DNA of 64,000 nucleotides from Collimonas antrihumi (GTDB lineage: Bacteria; Pseudomonadota; Gammaproteobacteria; Burkholderiales; Burkholderiaceae_D): contig NZ_JAGQED010000001.1 in assembly GCF_018304965.1 (NCBI RefSeq), forward strand, positions 186,001 through 250,000, written 5' to 3'. The notes below the pieces were generated by a model. That model was not told the origin of the DNA. It did not search any database and saw only the letters and a program-made list of their open reading frames with translations. Shown here piece by piece: positions 9,565-17,220 of the stretch (its first letter is position 1; each line of letters opens with the position of its first letter). Position numbers and translations under genes: made by a program.

Positions 9565-9580
9565 TGGCACGGCAATTGCT
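9565..9580 (+). promoter_or_regulatory. Sigma-54 (-24/-12) promoter of pedF
   Basis: TGGCACGGCAATTGCT matches the -24 GG and -12 GC elements of the sigma-54 consensus (TGGCAC-N5-TTGCW) at correct spacing. It lies 42 bp before the pedF start codon, and the divergently encoded activator at 7395-9404 is of the class that needs such promoters. Confidence 0.88.
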
Positions 9581-9621
9581 GAACCCTCCTCATTCTTTTA
9601 AAAAACTGTTGAGGAGACTGT

Positions 9622-10092
9622 ATGAAAACCATCCGAACCATCATTTCAGCGTGTGCTTTGCTGGCCGCTGCATCCATGCCCCTGACGGCGTCAGCGCATG
9701 GCGATGTCACCCCGCAAGCTATCGACACCAAGACCTTGCCGGCGCTCGGCAAGGAGTGGCGAGACGAGAATCCTTATCGGGGGCAGAAAGAGGCGATAAA
9801 GATCGGCACCTCGGGCTACGCGGAAAATTGCGCGCGCTGCCATGGATTGCAGGCGCAATCCGGTGGCATCGCTCCCGATCTGCGTTTGCTGGATCGCGAT
9901 TGCGTCGACCTGAAAGGGGATGCTAAAAAGCAAGCTTGCTATAAGGAAACCGATAAATATTTCCTGACATCCATCCGTCACGGGAAGGTGCGCAACGGCG
10001 CGGTTTACATGCCGCCGTTCGAAGGTATCCTGAACCAGGAAGCGATGTGGTCTATCAAGGCTTACCTTGAGACTGTGCGCGCGATTAAATAA
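9622..10092 (+). CDS. pedF: cytochrome c-550 PedF
   Basis: This 156-residue periplasmic cytochrome has a cleavable Sec signal (residues 1-25, ending TASA). One c-type heme site, CARCH, is near residue 71, and an axial Met is plausible in VYMPPF. The sequence around ENPYRG and GIAPDLRLLDRDC is typical of PedF, the electron acceptor of quinoprotein alcohol dehydrogenases. A strong GAGGAG ribosome site and a sigma-54 promoter lie upstream. It would carry electrons from the dehydrogenase to a terminal oxidase. Confidence 0.93.
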   Translation: MKTIRTIISACALLAAASMPLTASAHGDVTPQAIDTKTLPALGKEWRDENPYRGQKEAIKIGTSGYAENCARCHGLQAQSGGIAPDLRLLDRDCVDLKGDAKKQACYKETDKYFLTSIRHGKVRNGAVYMPPFEGILNQEAMWSIKAYLETVRAIK

Positions 10093-10101
10093 TCGAGTGG
10101 C

Positions 10102-10131
10102 CGCGCCGCCGGTTGAAATCCGGCTGGCGCG
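10102..10131 (+). other. Intercistronic hairpin between pedF and the XoxJ-like gene
   Basis: An 11-pair stem (CGCGCCGCCGG against CCGGC-t-GGCGCG, one bulged T) has a TTGAAAT loop and no T run afterwards. It is better explained as an mRNA-stabilising structure inside an operon than as a full terminator. Confidence 0.45.
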
Positions 10132-10178
10132 ATCATCTGGCAGATGAATGCCGATACCAAACACCGGAGCGCCGCACC

Positions 10179-11018
10179 ATGACAAAGATTTCTTACCGAG
10201 CCTGTATTGCGATACTAGCGCTGGTTTGCCTGTTCCTGGGTATTAGTCCACCGGTAAGAGCCGGGGAGGATTTTTCAAAAATAAAGCAGTCGGGTATTTT
10301 GAAGGTGGCTGTGTACAACGAGTTCGCGCCGTTTTCGGCGAGTGACGGCGGCATCGATATCGATCTGGCCGAAGCGCTGGCGAAAAAAACGGGATTGAAG
10401 CTGAGTCTGCTGCCATTTCCGGCCGGTGACGATCTCGACGAAGATTTGCGCAATATGGTGTGGAAAGGCCACTATCTCGGCTACGGTCCGGCCGACGTGA
10501 TGCTGCACGTGCCGGTCGATCCACGCCTGATGAAACAGAATGACAAGGTCGAAATTTTCGCGCCATATCATCGCGAGGTGGTACGCCTGGTTACGGACGT
10601 GCGCAAGGTGCCGCGATTCGAGAAGCTGGATTCGATCGCCGGGAAAAAAATAGGCGTGGAAAAAGTGTCGATAAGTGCGGTCGTGCTCCTGGGTGCGGAA
10701 GATGGGAAATTCCGGGATGACGTAAAAATCTATCCGACGGCAACGGCGGCATTGGAACAGCTGAAAGTGGGCGAGCTGGATGGCGTTGTTGCGAGCCTGT
10801 CGGAAATCGAATCGGTGTTGAGAGACGATCCGAATTATCGCATCAGTGAAGTCACGTTCCAGCGCTTGCCGCCAAAAGGCTGGGTGGTGGGCATGGCGGT
10901 CAAGAAGAGTGACCCGGAGCTTGTCAAATTATTGCAAGACGCAACCAATGCGCTGGTGACATCCGGGGAGATGGCGGCAATCTTTGCCAAACATGGCGTG
11001 AAAGTGCTTACGCCCTGA
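10179..11018 (+). CDS. quinoprotein dehydrogenase-associated periplasmic binding protein (XoxJ/MxaJ-like)
   Basis: The 279-residue protein begins MTKISYRACIAILALVCLF and has a signal peptide ending near PVRAGED. The body is of the periplasmic solute-binding type 3 fold (GILKVAVYNEFAPFS, DIDLAEALAKKTG, GKKIGVEK). It belongs to the subfamily found beside PQQ alcohol dehydrogenases, of which XoxJ/MxaJ are members and are thought to help mature or activate the dehydrogenase rather than import a solute. No ABC permease is nearby, which supports that view. An upstream in-frame Met at 10113 is less likely because it would bury the signal peptide. Confidence 0.85.
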   Translation: MTKISYRACIAILALVCLFLGISPPVRAGEDFSKIKQSGILKVAVYNEFAPFSASDGGIDIDLAEALAKKTGLKLSLLPFPAGDDLDEDLRNMVWKGHYLGYGPADVMLHVPVDPRLMKQNDKVEIFAPYHREVVRLVTDVRKVPRFEKLDSIAGKKIGVEKVSISAVVLLGAEDGKFRDDVKIYPTATAALEQLKVGELDGVVASLSEIESVLRDDPNYRISEVTFQRLPPKGWVVGMAVKKSDPELVKLLQDATNALVTSGEMAAIFAKHGVKVLTP

Positions 11019-11060
11019 GGTTCCCGCTGTCCTGATAACACAAACATAAAAATTCAAATA

Positions 11061-13361
11061 ATGAGACACGCTCTTGCTGCATTGCCGTCGGGGTTCCTCG
11101 TCAGACGCAAAATTGTTGTCGTTATTGCTACTGCATTCGCTGGTTGCTGGTCCGCTCACGCACGCGCCGACAATCCAGCCGAAGCTATGGAGTTGCCGAC
11201 AATTGAAGTGATTGGTACTACGCCGCTGCCAGGGCTTGGCACGCCGATCCGTGATGTTGCCGGCAATGTGCAGGTCTTTACACGTAAGGATCTCGCCGCT
11301 CAGCGACAAGGTAATCTCGCTGAATTTCTGGAGCAGAATCCAACCAGCGTCACCATCAATTCGTCGCAGGGTAATCCGTTTCAACCGGACATCAGTTTCC
11401 GTGGATTTACCGCATCGCCGCTGCTCGGCCTGCCGCAGGGCTTGTCGGTATTTCAGGACGGCGTGCGGATCAATGAAGCGTTCGGTGACGTAGTGAACTG
11501 GGATCTGCTTCCGCAATCGGCGATTTCCAGCATCCAGTTGATTCCCGGATCGAATCCGATTTTCGGTCTCAATACACTCGGCGGAGCGTTGGCGATCTAC
11601 ACTAAAAGCGGAGCGCAAAATCCAGGTGGGGCGGTGGAAGTATCGACCGGTTCCTTCGGACGCAAGACGGTCGAATTCGAACAGGGCGGGAAGATTGGCG
11701 CGGCCGGCAATCTGGATTATTTTTTTACCGGTAATTATTCCAAGGATAATGGTTGGGCCGACCACAACCCGAGCAAGGTGCAGCAGTTCTTCGGTAAAGT
11801 GGGCTACCAGACCAGCACCACCGATCTGGATATCAGCCTGAGTGCGGCCGACAATTCGCTGCAAGGCGCGCAGACATTGCCGATATCGTTTTCCAATAAT
11901 ATCCGCCAGGCTTATACCTATCCCGATAGCAACCAGAACCAGCTTGGTTTTTTGACGGTGAAGGGTAGTCATTTCATAAACGACAAGGCGCTTGTCAGCG
12001 GTAATCTGTATTACCGCCACTACAAGAACAGCGGGTTCAGCAGCAATGTCAACGGTGGTGGCGATCAGGCAGATGCTGCCGCAGGTCCGATCGATAGGGC
12101 GCAGGCAACGAATAATCGCTCGGAGATCGATCAGACCGGATACGGCCTCGGCCTGCAAATGACCTTGCTGGGTGAGCTGGCCGGAAAGAAGAACCAGTTT
12201 GTAATGGGCGCCAGCGGCGATTTCGGCCATGCCCGCTTTACCCAGGCAAACCAGGATGCGGAATTCACGCCGGCTCGCGGCACGGTCGCCATCGGCGATT
12301 TTCAACAGGCTACGGATGCCAAAACCCGCAACAGTTATTACGGGATTTTCTTCTCGGATGCACTATCGATGACTGACCGCTGGACGCTGACATTGTCCGG
12401 ACGCTACAACCTGGCGCGCATCAGTATTGCCGACCAGACCGGCGACTCGCCGAAGCTCAATGGCGATCACCAGTTTTCCCGTTTCAATCCGGCCATCGGT
12501 GTCAACTACAACCCGACGCCGAAGCTGACCCTCTATGGTTCCTACAGCGAAGGAATGCGTACGCCTACACCGGTGGAACTGACTTGCGCCGATCCTGACG
12601 CACCGTGCCAGTTGCCCAATAATTTTATTGCGGATCCGGCGTTGAAAAAAGTGGTTTCTCGCACGCTAGAGTTCGGAACTCGTGGCAAATTCGGTGAGGA
12701 GTCCCAATGGAGTGTGGCGCTTTATCGCACCGATCTGGACGATGATATCCAGTTCATCAGCAGCAATGGCGTCGCCACGAATGCAGGTTATTTCCAGAAT
12801 GTCGGCAAGACGCGCCGGCAGGGACTCGAACTGTCCGCAAGCACCAGGTTTGGCGCTTTGGGTGTGTCTGCCCACTACAGTTTTATCGATGCGACTTTCC
12901 AGTCGCCGTTCGCGGAAAGCAGTCCGAATAATTCTGCCGCGGACGCCAACGGTGTCATTCAGGTCAAGTCCGGCAACCAGATTCCGGGCATTCCACGCCA
13001 CTCTTTCAAGTTAAGGCTCGACTACGACATTAACGAAAAATGGTCGGTCGGCGCCAGCGGCACTCTTAATAGCGCCATCTTTGCGCGTGGCGATGAAAAT
13101 AATAGCGACAGGCAAGGCAAAGTACCTGGCTATGGCGTGGTCAATCTCGATACCCGTTACAAAATCAGCCGTGACCTGGAATTTTTCGCACGCGTCAATA
13201 ACCTGCTGGACAAGCGCTATGCAAATTTCGGTATTCTTGGTCAGAACTATTTCAACGGGCCTAATCAGTCATATGACGCGGCCAACCCTGTTGTCGAGCA
13301 GTTTCGCGGCTATGGCGCACCGCGCGGAATCTGGTTAGGTCTGCGCTATAGCTGGAAATGA
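11061..13361 (+). CDS. TonB-dependent outer-membrane receptor
   Basis: The 766-residue protein has a signal sequence (cleavage near AHARA), a TonB-box-like segment (LPTIEVIGT), a plug domain (DISFRGFTASPLLGLPQGLSVFQDGVRINEAFG) and a beta-barrel ending in the outer-membrane signature YSWK. It starts 42 bp after the XoxJ-like gene on the same strand. Its place in a lanthanide/PQQ alcohol-oxidation cluster suggests uptake of a lanthanide chelate or of PQQ. This is inference only; siderophore uptake is the default for the family, but no Fur box was seen upstream. Confidence 0.9.
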   Translation: MRHALAALPSGFLVRRKIVVVIATAFAGCWSAHARADNPAEAMELPTIEVIGTTPLPGLGTPIRDVAGNVQVFTRKDLAAQRQGNLAEFLEQNPTSVTINSSQGNPFQPDISFRGFTASPLLGLPQGLSVFQDGVRINEAFGDVVNWDLLPQSAISSIQLIPGSNPIFGLNTLGGALAIYTKSGAQNPGGAVEVSTGSFGRKTVEFEQGGKIGAAGNLDYFFTGNYSKDNGWADHNPSKVQQFFGKVGYQTSTTDLDISLSAADNSLQGAQTLPISFSNNIRQAYTYPDSNQNQLGFLTVKGSHFINDKALVSGNLYYRHYKNSGFSSNVNGGGDQADAAAGPIDRAQATNNRSEIDQTGYGLGLQMTLLGELAGKKNQFVMGASGDFGHARFTQANQDAEFTPARGTVAIGDFQQATDAKTRNSYYGIFFSDALSMTDRWTLTLSGRYNLARISIADQTGDSPKLNGDHQFSRFNPAIGVNYNPTPKLTLYGSYSEGMRTPTPVELTCADPDAPCQLPNNFIADPALKKVVSRTLEFGTRGKFGEESQWSVALYRTDLDDDIQFISSNGVATNAGYFQNVGKTRRQGLELSASTRFGALGVSAHYSFIDATFQSPFAESSPNNSAADANGVIQVKSGNQIPGIPRHSFKLRLDYDINEKWSVGASGTLNSAIFARGDENNSDRQGKVPGYGVVNLDTRYKISRDLEFFARVNNLLDKRYANFGILGQNYFNGPNQSYDAANPVVEQFRGYGAPRGIWLGLRYSWK

Positions 13362-13770
13362 TAGCGGCATCACTTGACGATTTCAGCTCGTTCAATCTGG
13401 CGTTCGTAATGATATCCATCAGCTGCTCCATAATGTCGCCGATGGTCGTATTCTGCTGATTTGCCAGCCGCCTTAGTTTCTTGTGATGTCTTTCACTGAT
13501 GTTCACAACCAGCTTTATGTCACCCGCCAGCACCAGCCCGTCTTTCGCAAAACACAGCCAGTAAACGGCAATGCAGACGATTGCGCCGAGAAGAAAAAAT
13601 TGGAATTTTGCAGAAGTCCGTCCGTCATAAAGCCAAAGCTCCACTCCGGCGGCCAAGCTTGCCAGCAAGGTAAATGACCAAACGATCGCTACTAATATCA
13701 GTATTTTTTTCGCTCTTCCAACCTCGTCATACAGGAAGTGTTTTCGCAGTTGCTGACGGAATTCTTTCAT
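13261..13770 (-). CDS. membrane protein with ribbon-helix-helix-like domain, unknown function
   Basis: This 169-residue protein is not recognised. A basic N-terminus is followed by two membrane spans (about residues 22-43 and 54-72). Residues about 84-122 (IKLVVNISERHHKKLRRLA, then TTIGDIMEQLMDII) read like a ribbon-helix-helix: one strand, a helix, a turn and a second helix. The positive-inside rule puts both ends in the cytoplasm. A strong ribosome site (AAGGAG, 7 bases before ATG) supports expression. The last 33 codons are antisense to the 3' end of the TonB receptor, so the tail may be a chance extension. Confidence 0.7.
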   Translation of the reverse strand: MKEFRQQLRKHFLYDEVGRAKKILILVAIVWSFTLLASLAAGVELWLYDGRTSAKFQFFLLGAIVCIAVYWLCFAKDGLVLAGDIKLVVNISERHHKKLRRLANQQNTTIGDIMEQLMDIITNARLNELKSSSDAAIISSYSADLTRFRAVRHSRETARQQGWPRHMTD

Positions 13771-13992
13771 AGAATTCTCCTTTTATAGCTCGACGGAACA
13801 CTGCACCGGAGGCTTTTCTTGATTGGGTTGCAAGAGAATTATCCGGCGCGCATCCCACTCTCCCAAGTAGCCAACATAGTACATTTTCAGATGAAAACAA
13901 TGTTTTTTCCGGCAGCAGGGGCTGCGCTCGTCAGGCAAACAACAAGCGGTCGGTGTAGTGGATGTCGCCGGGATTAAAGTGGAGCTTGGCCC

Positions 13993-14169
13993 TAATGCCG
14001 TTAAGTTAAGCCCCGAACGGTATTCTTTAGATGGACCAATGCGGTCACTCCGTCATCCCAGCGAATGCGGGGATCCATGTTGCACAGTATGGTGGTTAAA
14101 ATGGATTCCCGCGTTCGCGGGAATGACGTGCCAAGCGCTATAACCGGTAACCTTAACTTAACGGCATTA
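13993..14169. mobile_element. MITE-like element with 18-bp terminal inverted repeats
   Basis: TAATGCCGTTAAGTTAAG at 13993-14010 is repeated perfectly in inverted orientation at 14152-14169, bounding 177 bp with no coding capacity. Inside lies a second, imperfect inverted repeat of the common proteobacterial REP type (around CCGTCATCCCAGCGAATGCG and CGCGTTCGCGGGAATGACG). No target duplication is evident. The element ends 19 bp before the OsmC start and so occupies its promoter region. Within the surrounding gene-free stretch 13771-14188 I see nothing else. Confidence 0.75.
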
Positions 14170-14188
14170 CAGTCTGAAAGGAAATCTC

Positions 14189-14668
14189 ATGTCCAGTCAT
14201 GTCGCTACTATCGAGTGGCAACGAGCGGATGCGGCATTTGTCGATAACCGGTATAGCCGCGCTCACCAATGGCAATTCGACGGCGGCGCGGTAGTGCCGG
14301 CATCGAGTTCGCCGCACGTGGTCAGGGTGCCTTTGTCGGATCCGGCCAATGTCGATCCGGAAGAGGCTTTTGTCGCCTCTTTGTCGAGTTGCCACATGCT
14401 GTGGTTCCTCGACATTGCGCGTAGCGCGGGTTACCTGGTCGACCGGTATGTCGATCACGCCACGGGGCATATGCAGCGCGGAGCGGATGGCAAAAGCTGG
14501 ATAGCATTGGTTGAATTGATGCCGGCGGTGGCTTTCTCCGGCGCCAAAATTCCGGATGATGCAGCGCTCCAGCAACTGCACCACAAGGCGCATGAAGAGT
14601 GTTTTCTGGCGCGCTCGGTGAAAAGCGAAATCCGGATCGCCGGCACGTGGAGCCATGCCGCGTTATGA
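14189..14668 (+). CDS. OsmC family peroxiredoxin-like protein
   Basis: The 159-residue protein has the OsmC/Ohr fold with its two redox cysteines: Cys in SLSSCHMLWFL (about residue 69) and Cys in HEECFLARSVK (about residue 133). Such proteins reduce organic hydroperoxides using a Cys pair. The ribosome site AAAGGAA precedes the ATG. It is more like the OsmC-like subfamily than the classical Ohr. The gene stands directly behind the MITE, which may supply or disrupt its promoter. Confidence 0.88.
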   Translation: MSSHVATIEWQRADAAFVDNRYSRAHQWQFDGGAVVPASSSPHVVRVPLSDPANVDPEEAFVASLSSCHMLWFLDIARSAGYLVDRYVDHATGHMQRGADGKSWIALVELMPAVAFSGAKIPDDAALQQLHHKAHEECFLARSVKSEIRIAGTWSHAAL

Positions 14669-14798
14669 ACGTCATCTGGCCATCTTTATCTTGAGCAACG
14701 CAGAGGCGGGTAAAATACCGCCGGTGCAATACCTGTGATGCAGGTTTGCCGCCGTGGGTGTTGGCAAACTGCCACTACAAGACGTTTAAACAGGAAAA

Positions 14799-15008
14799 AT
14801 GATGGCAAAGAAGAATGAAGAGCTGGATCCGGAAACGCTGGCTTTGATCAATTGGTGTATTGAAGTCGAAGGCTTCCTGGTAGCCGGCGGCGCCACTCTG
14901 GAGCAGGCGCAAGAACATATCGAAGAGCAGGTGGAATGGTTCACCGACCAGTTTTATGATGGCCTGACCCCGGAGCAGGCGGGCAAAGCGGCACTAAATG
15001 GGCACTAA
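14799..15008 (+). CDS. small acidic hypothetical protein
   Basis: A 69-residue acidic protein begins at ATGATGGCA with an AGGA ribosome site; the second Met (14802) is equally possible. It contains no membrane span or cysteine pattern that I recognise. The stretch LDPETLALINWCIEVEGFLV and the helical EQAQEHIEEQVEWF look like a folded helical protein. Its stop codon lies within an 11-bp tandem repeat. Confidence 0.7.
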   Translation: MMAKKNEELDPETLALINWCIEVEGFLVAGGATLEQAQEHIEEQVEWFTDQFYDGLTPEQAGKAALNGH

Positions 15009-15022
15009 ATGGGCACTAAATG
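14991..15022. repeat. 11-bp tandem repeat spanning a stop codon
   Basis: The unit GCACTAAATGG occurs at 14991-15001, 15002-15012 and nearly completely at 15013-15022. It covers the last codons and the stop of the small acidic gene. Because 11 is not a multiple of 3, gaining or losing a copy changes the C-terminal residues. Confidence 0.85.
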
Positions 15023-15066
15023 ATTATTGAGCGATTAAAGATGTCTGCCGAGGCGCGTTTGACACA

Positions 15067-15954
15067 ATGAATCAACATGAAATAGGGCGCGGCATCGGCT
15101 TGTCGGTTGGTGCCTCGATGCTGTTCGCCCTGATGTCCGGCTATACCAGATTGCTGGCGCCGCTCGACGGCCTCGATATATTTGCGTGGCGTGTAGTGTG
15201 GACGGTGCCCGGCGCACTGGCCTTGCTGGTCCTGCGTCAGCGTTTGCCGCAGGCGGGCGCCTTGTTGCGCCGTCTCGCTCGCGAGCCCTTGACTTGCGTT
15301 GCCTTGGCGGTGGCGGCGGCGTTGCTCGGGCTGCAGGCCTGGATTTTCATGTGGGCGCCTTTGCATGGCCGCGCGCTTGAGGTCTCGCTCGGCTATTTCC
15401 TGCTGCCGTTGACGATGGTGCTGGTCGGCCGCTTCTATTATCGCGAACGGCTGGATCTCCTCCAATGGCTGGCGGTCGCTTGCGCGGTGGCCGGTGTGCT
15501 GCACGAGCTGTGGCTGACGCGCAGTTTTGCGTGGCCGACCCTGGTGGTGGCGCTTGGCTATCCACCATACTTTATCCTGCGCCGCAAGATCAATGCCGAT
15601 CCGGTGGTGTCGTTTGCTTTCGAGATGACTTTGCTGTTGCCGGTGGTCGTCATCATGCTGTATTTGCGTGATTCCTTGCCGGTGATTGCCCACAGGCCGG
15701 ATATGTGGCTATACCTGCTGCCAGGGCTGGGTTTGTTGAGCACCGTGGCGCTGGGCGCTTACCTTGGCGCCAGCCGGCTGTTACCGATGGCCCTGTTCGG
15801 TATCCTCGGCTACGTCGAGCCGGTGTTGCTGGTCGGGGTCGCTATCCTTTTCCTCGGCGAATCCATGGCGCCGGGACAGCTGGCGACTTATATTCCCATC
15901 TGGTGCGCGGTGGCGTTGACGGCGGTGCACAGCGTGCGCCTGTTGCGCAAGTAG
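15067..15954 (+). CDS. rarD: EamA-family transporter, RarD type
   Basis: The 295-residue protein has about ten hydrophobic segments and the two tandem EamA/DMT repeats typical of RarD (chloramphenicol-sensitive protein homologues). Early marks are a Gly/Ala-rich first span, SGYTRLLAPLDGLDIFAWR, and SLGYFLLPLTMVLVGRFYYRE in the middle. The substrate is unknown. It stands alone, with no clear ribosome site beyond a weak purine stretch. Confidence 0.85.
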   Translation: MNQHEIGRGIGLSVGASMLFALMSGYTRLLAPLDGLDIFAWRVVWTVPGALALLVLRQRLPQAGALLRRLAREPLTCVALAVAAALLGLQAWIFMWAPLHGRALEVSLGYFLLPLTMVLVGRFYYRERLDLLQWLAVACAVAGVLHELWLTRSFAWPTLVVALGYPPYFILRRKINADPVVSFAFEMTLLLPVVVIMLYLRDSLPVIAHRPDMWLYLLPGLGLLSTVALGAYLGASRLLPMALFGILGYVEPVLLVGVAILFLGESMAPGQLATYIPIWCAVALTAVHSVRLLRK

Positions 15955-16028
15955 CGCCGGGTGAGGGAGGGCGAAGGACGGGCGACAGGCAAGCTGATCA
16001 GGTGCGCCGGAAATTTGACGCTCCGTCA

Positions 16029-16057
16029 AAGTCATCGTGCTGTCACAAGACTGCTAT
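16029..16057 (+). promoter_or_regulatory. Candidate Pho box upstream of HAD hydrolase
   Basis: Three heptamers related to the PhoB half-site CTGTCAT are spaced 11 bp apart: AAGTCAT (16029), CTGTCAC (16040) and CTGCTAT (16051). This matches the 7-4-7 layout of a Pho box, 35 bp before the hydrolase start. The third repeat is a weak match. Confidence 0.45.
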
Positions 16058-16092
16058 AAGTTGAGGCTCTGTGTCCCGTGGCCAGATAAATC

Positions 16093-16785
16093 ATGTACAA
16101 CAATAGCAAACGATTAATTATCCTTGATGCAGACGGCACGACTATCGATGCCTATAGCGCCATCGACAAGACGTTTTCCAGGCATGGCATGGTGATCGGC
16201 GATGAAGAGCGGTTCCAGAAACGGCGCCGTCTGTTCAAATACCTGGGTGGCTTGAAAGAGTTTCCGTCCAATTTGAAGAGGCAGATCGGCAAGCAGAGCC
16301 GCAAGCAATTGATCGCCACCCTGACCGAGGTGTACCGGGAAGAAGCAAAGCTGTATCCGGGTATTGCCGGGCTGGTGCAGAGCCTGATGGCCGCGCCGGA
16401 CATTGCAGTCGGCCTGGTGACACGGAACATGACCAATGAGCCTGAACAAACATTGAGGTTGTTGTTCCGCCGTCACGATATCGATCTGGATGCCTTCGAT
16501 TTTTTCGCTCACATTCCGCTGCACCTGGAAAAAATGCAGCAATTCCGGGCTATTCGCGAGCAGATGGACATCAACCCGGCGCGCGCCTACATCTGCGGCG
16601 ATGAGCACAAGGATTACCTGGCGGCCATCGGCTCCGGCATGCATCCTTTCATGGTTTCCTACGGATTCGAGAGTTACAAGCGGCTCATCAAGAAATTCAT
16701 GGTGCCGGAAGAGATCATTTCCCGTTCGCCCGAGGAGTTGTGCGAGCGCGTGCGGCACGCCATGGGCTTGACGGACACTGCCTGA
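16093..16785 (+). CDS. HAD-superfamily hydrolase
   Basis: The 230-residue protein has motif I as LDADGTTIDA, a motif II Thr in VGLVTRNMT, a candidate motif III Lys (in LEKMQQF), and motif IV as ICGDEHKDYLAA. It therefore fits the phosphoglycolate phosphatase-like HAD branch with a helical cap. The physiological substrate cannot be told. A possible Pho box just upstream would fit a phosphate-starvation phosphatase, but this is inference. Confidence 0.85.
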   Translation: MYNNSKRLIILDADGTTIDAYSAIDKTFSRHGMVIGDEERFQKRRRLFKYLGGLKEFPSNLKRQIGKQSRKQLIATLTEVYREEAKLYPGIAGLVQSLMAAPDIAVGLVTRNMTNEPEQTLRLLFRRHDIDLDAFDFFAHIPLHLEKMQQFRAIREQMDINPARAYICGDEHKDYLAAIGSGMHPFMVSYGFESYKRLIKKFMVPEEIISRSPEELCERVRHAMGLTDTA

Positions 16786-16894
16786 AGACGTTCTACTGCA
16801 TGGCGCCACTCCCTGTTAGAATTTACTTTTGCAGTGCCTTTATCTGCCGGCAGAGACCACCGATTTACGCTAAATAAAAATGCGGAGGCCCATC

Positions 16895-17209
16895 ATGCAA
16901 TTGCAAACCGAGTTGTCTGAAGATCAGTTGACGAAGAAGGCGGCATGGTGCCGGGCGCCATTGCCGATTCTGGCGGTTTGCCTGGCAATGTTCGGCGCGG
17001 GCGCTCTGATGGCGATGCGCTGGCAGCGCAAGCGCTATCTGGCGGATGAGGATGATAGCGCGCGGCAGCGTTTGGTAGAGTTTCAGGACGATGGCAGCGA
17101 AGATCCTGGCGCCGGTATCGATCAGATGCTCGATCTGCATCCTGATCATCTGGAAATGCCTCACGAAAAGCCTCACGCAATGCCCCACGAAAAGCCGCCA
17201 GAACATTAA
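16895..17209 (+). CDS. small single-span membrane protein, unknown
   Basis: The 104-residue protein is not recognised. I chose the ATG at 16895 because a GGAGG site lies 7 bases before it; an earlier ATG at 16880 overlaps that site. One membrane span is clear (about residues 21-41, PLPILAVCLAMFGAGALMAM). An acidic tail ends in a short His/Pro repeat, MPHEKPHAMPHEKP. It is convergent with dnaE2, ending 11 bp from that gene. Confidence 0.7.
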   Translation: MQLQTELSEDQLTKKAAWCRAPLPILAVCLAMFGAGALMAMRWQRKRYLADEDDSARQRLVEFQDDGSEDPGAGIDQMLDLHPDHLEMPHEKPHAMPHEKPPEH

Positions 17210-17220
17210 CTTCGGCGTTA

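Noticed and set aside
10929..12305. 458-codon minus-strand frame opposite the TonB receptor and XoxJ-like gene
   Set aside because: It crosses two well-supported genes and encodes low-complexity Arg/Ile-rich sequence without homology that I recognise.
14040..14130. Inverted repeat considered as a CRISPR-like or tRNA-like structure
   Set aside because: There is no repeat-spacer periodicity and no cloverleaf; it is a REP-type palindrome inside the MITE-like element.
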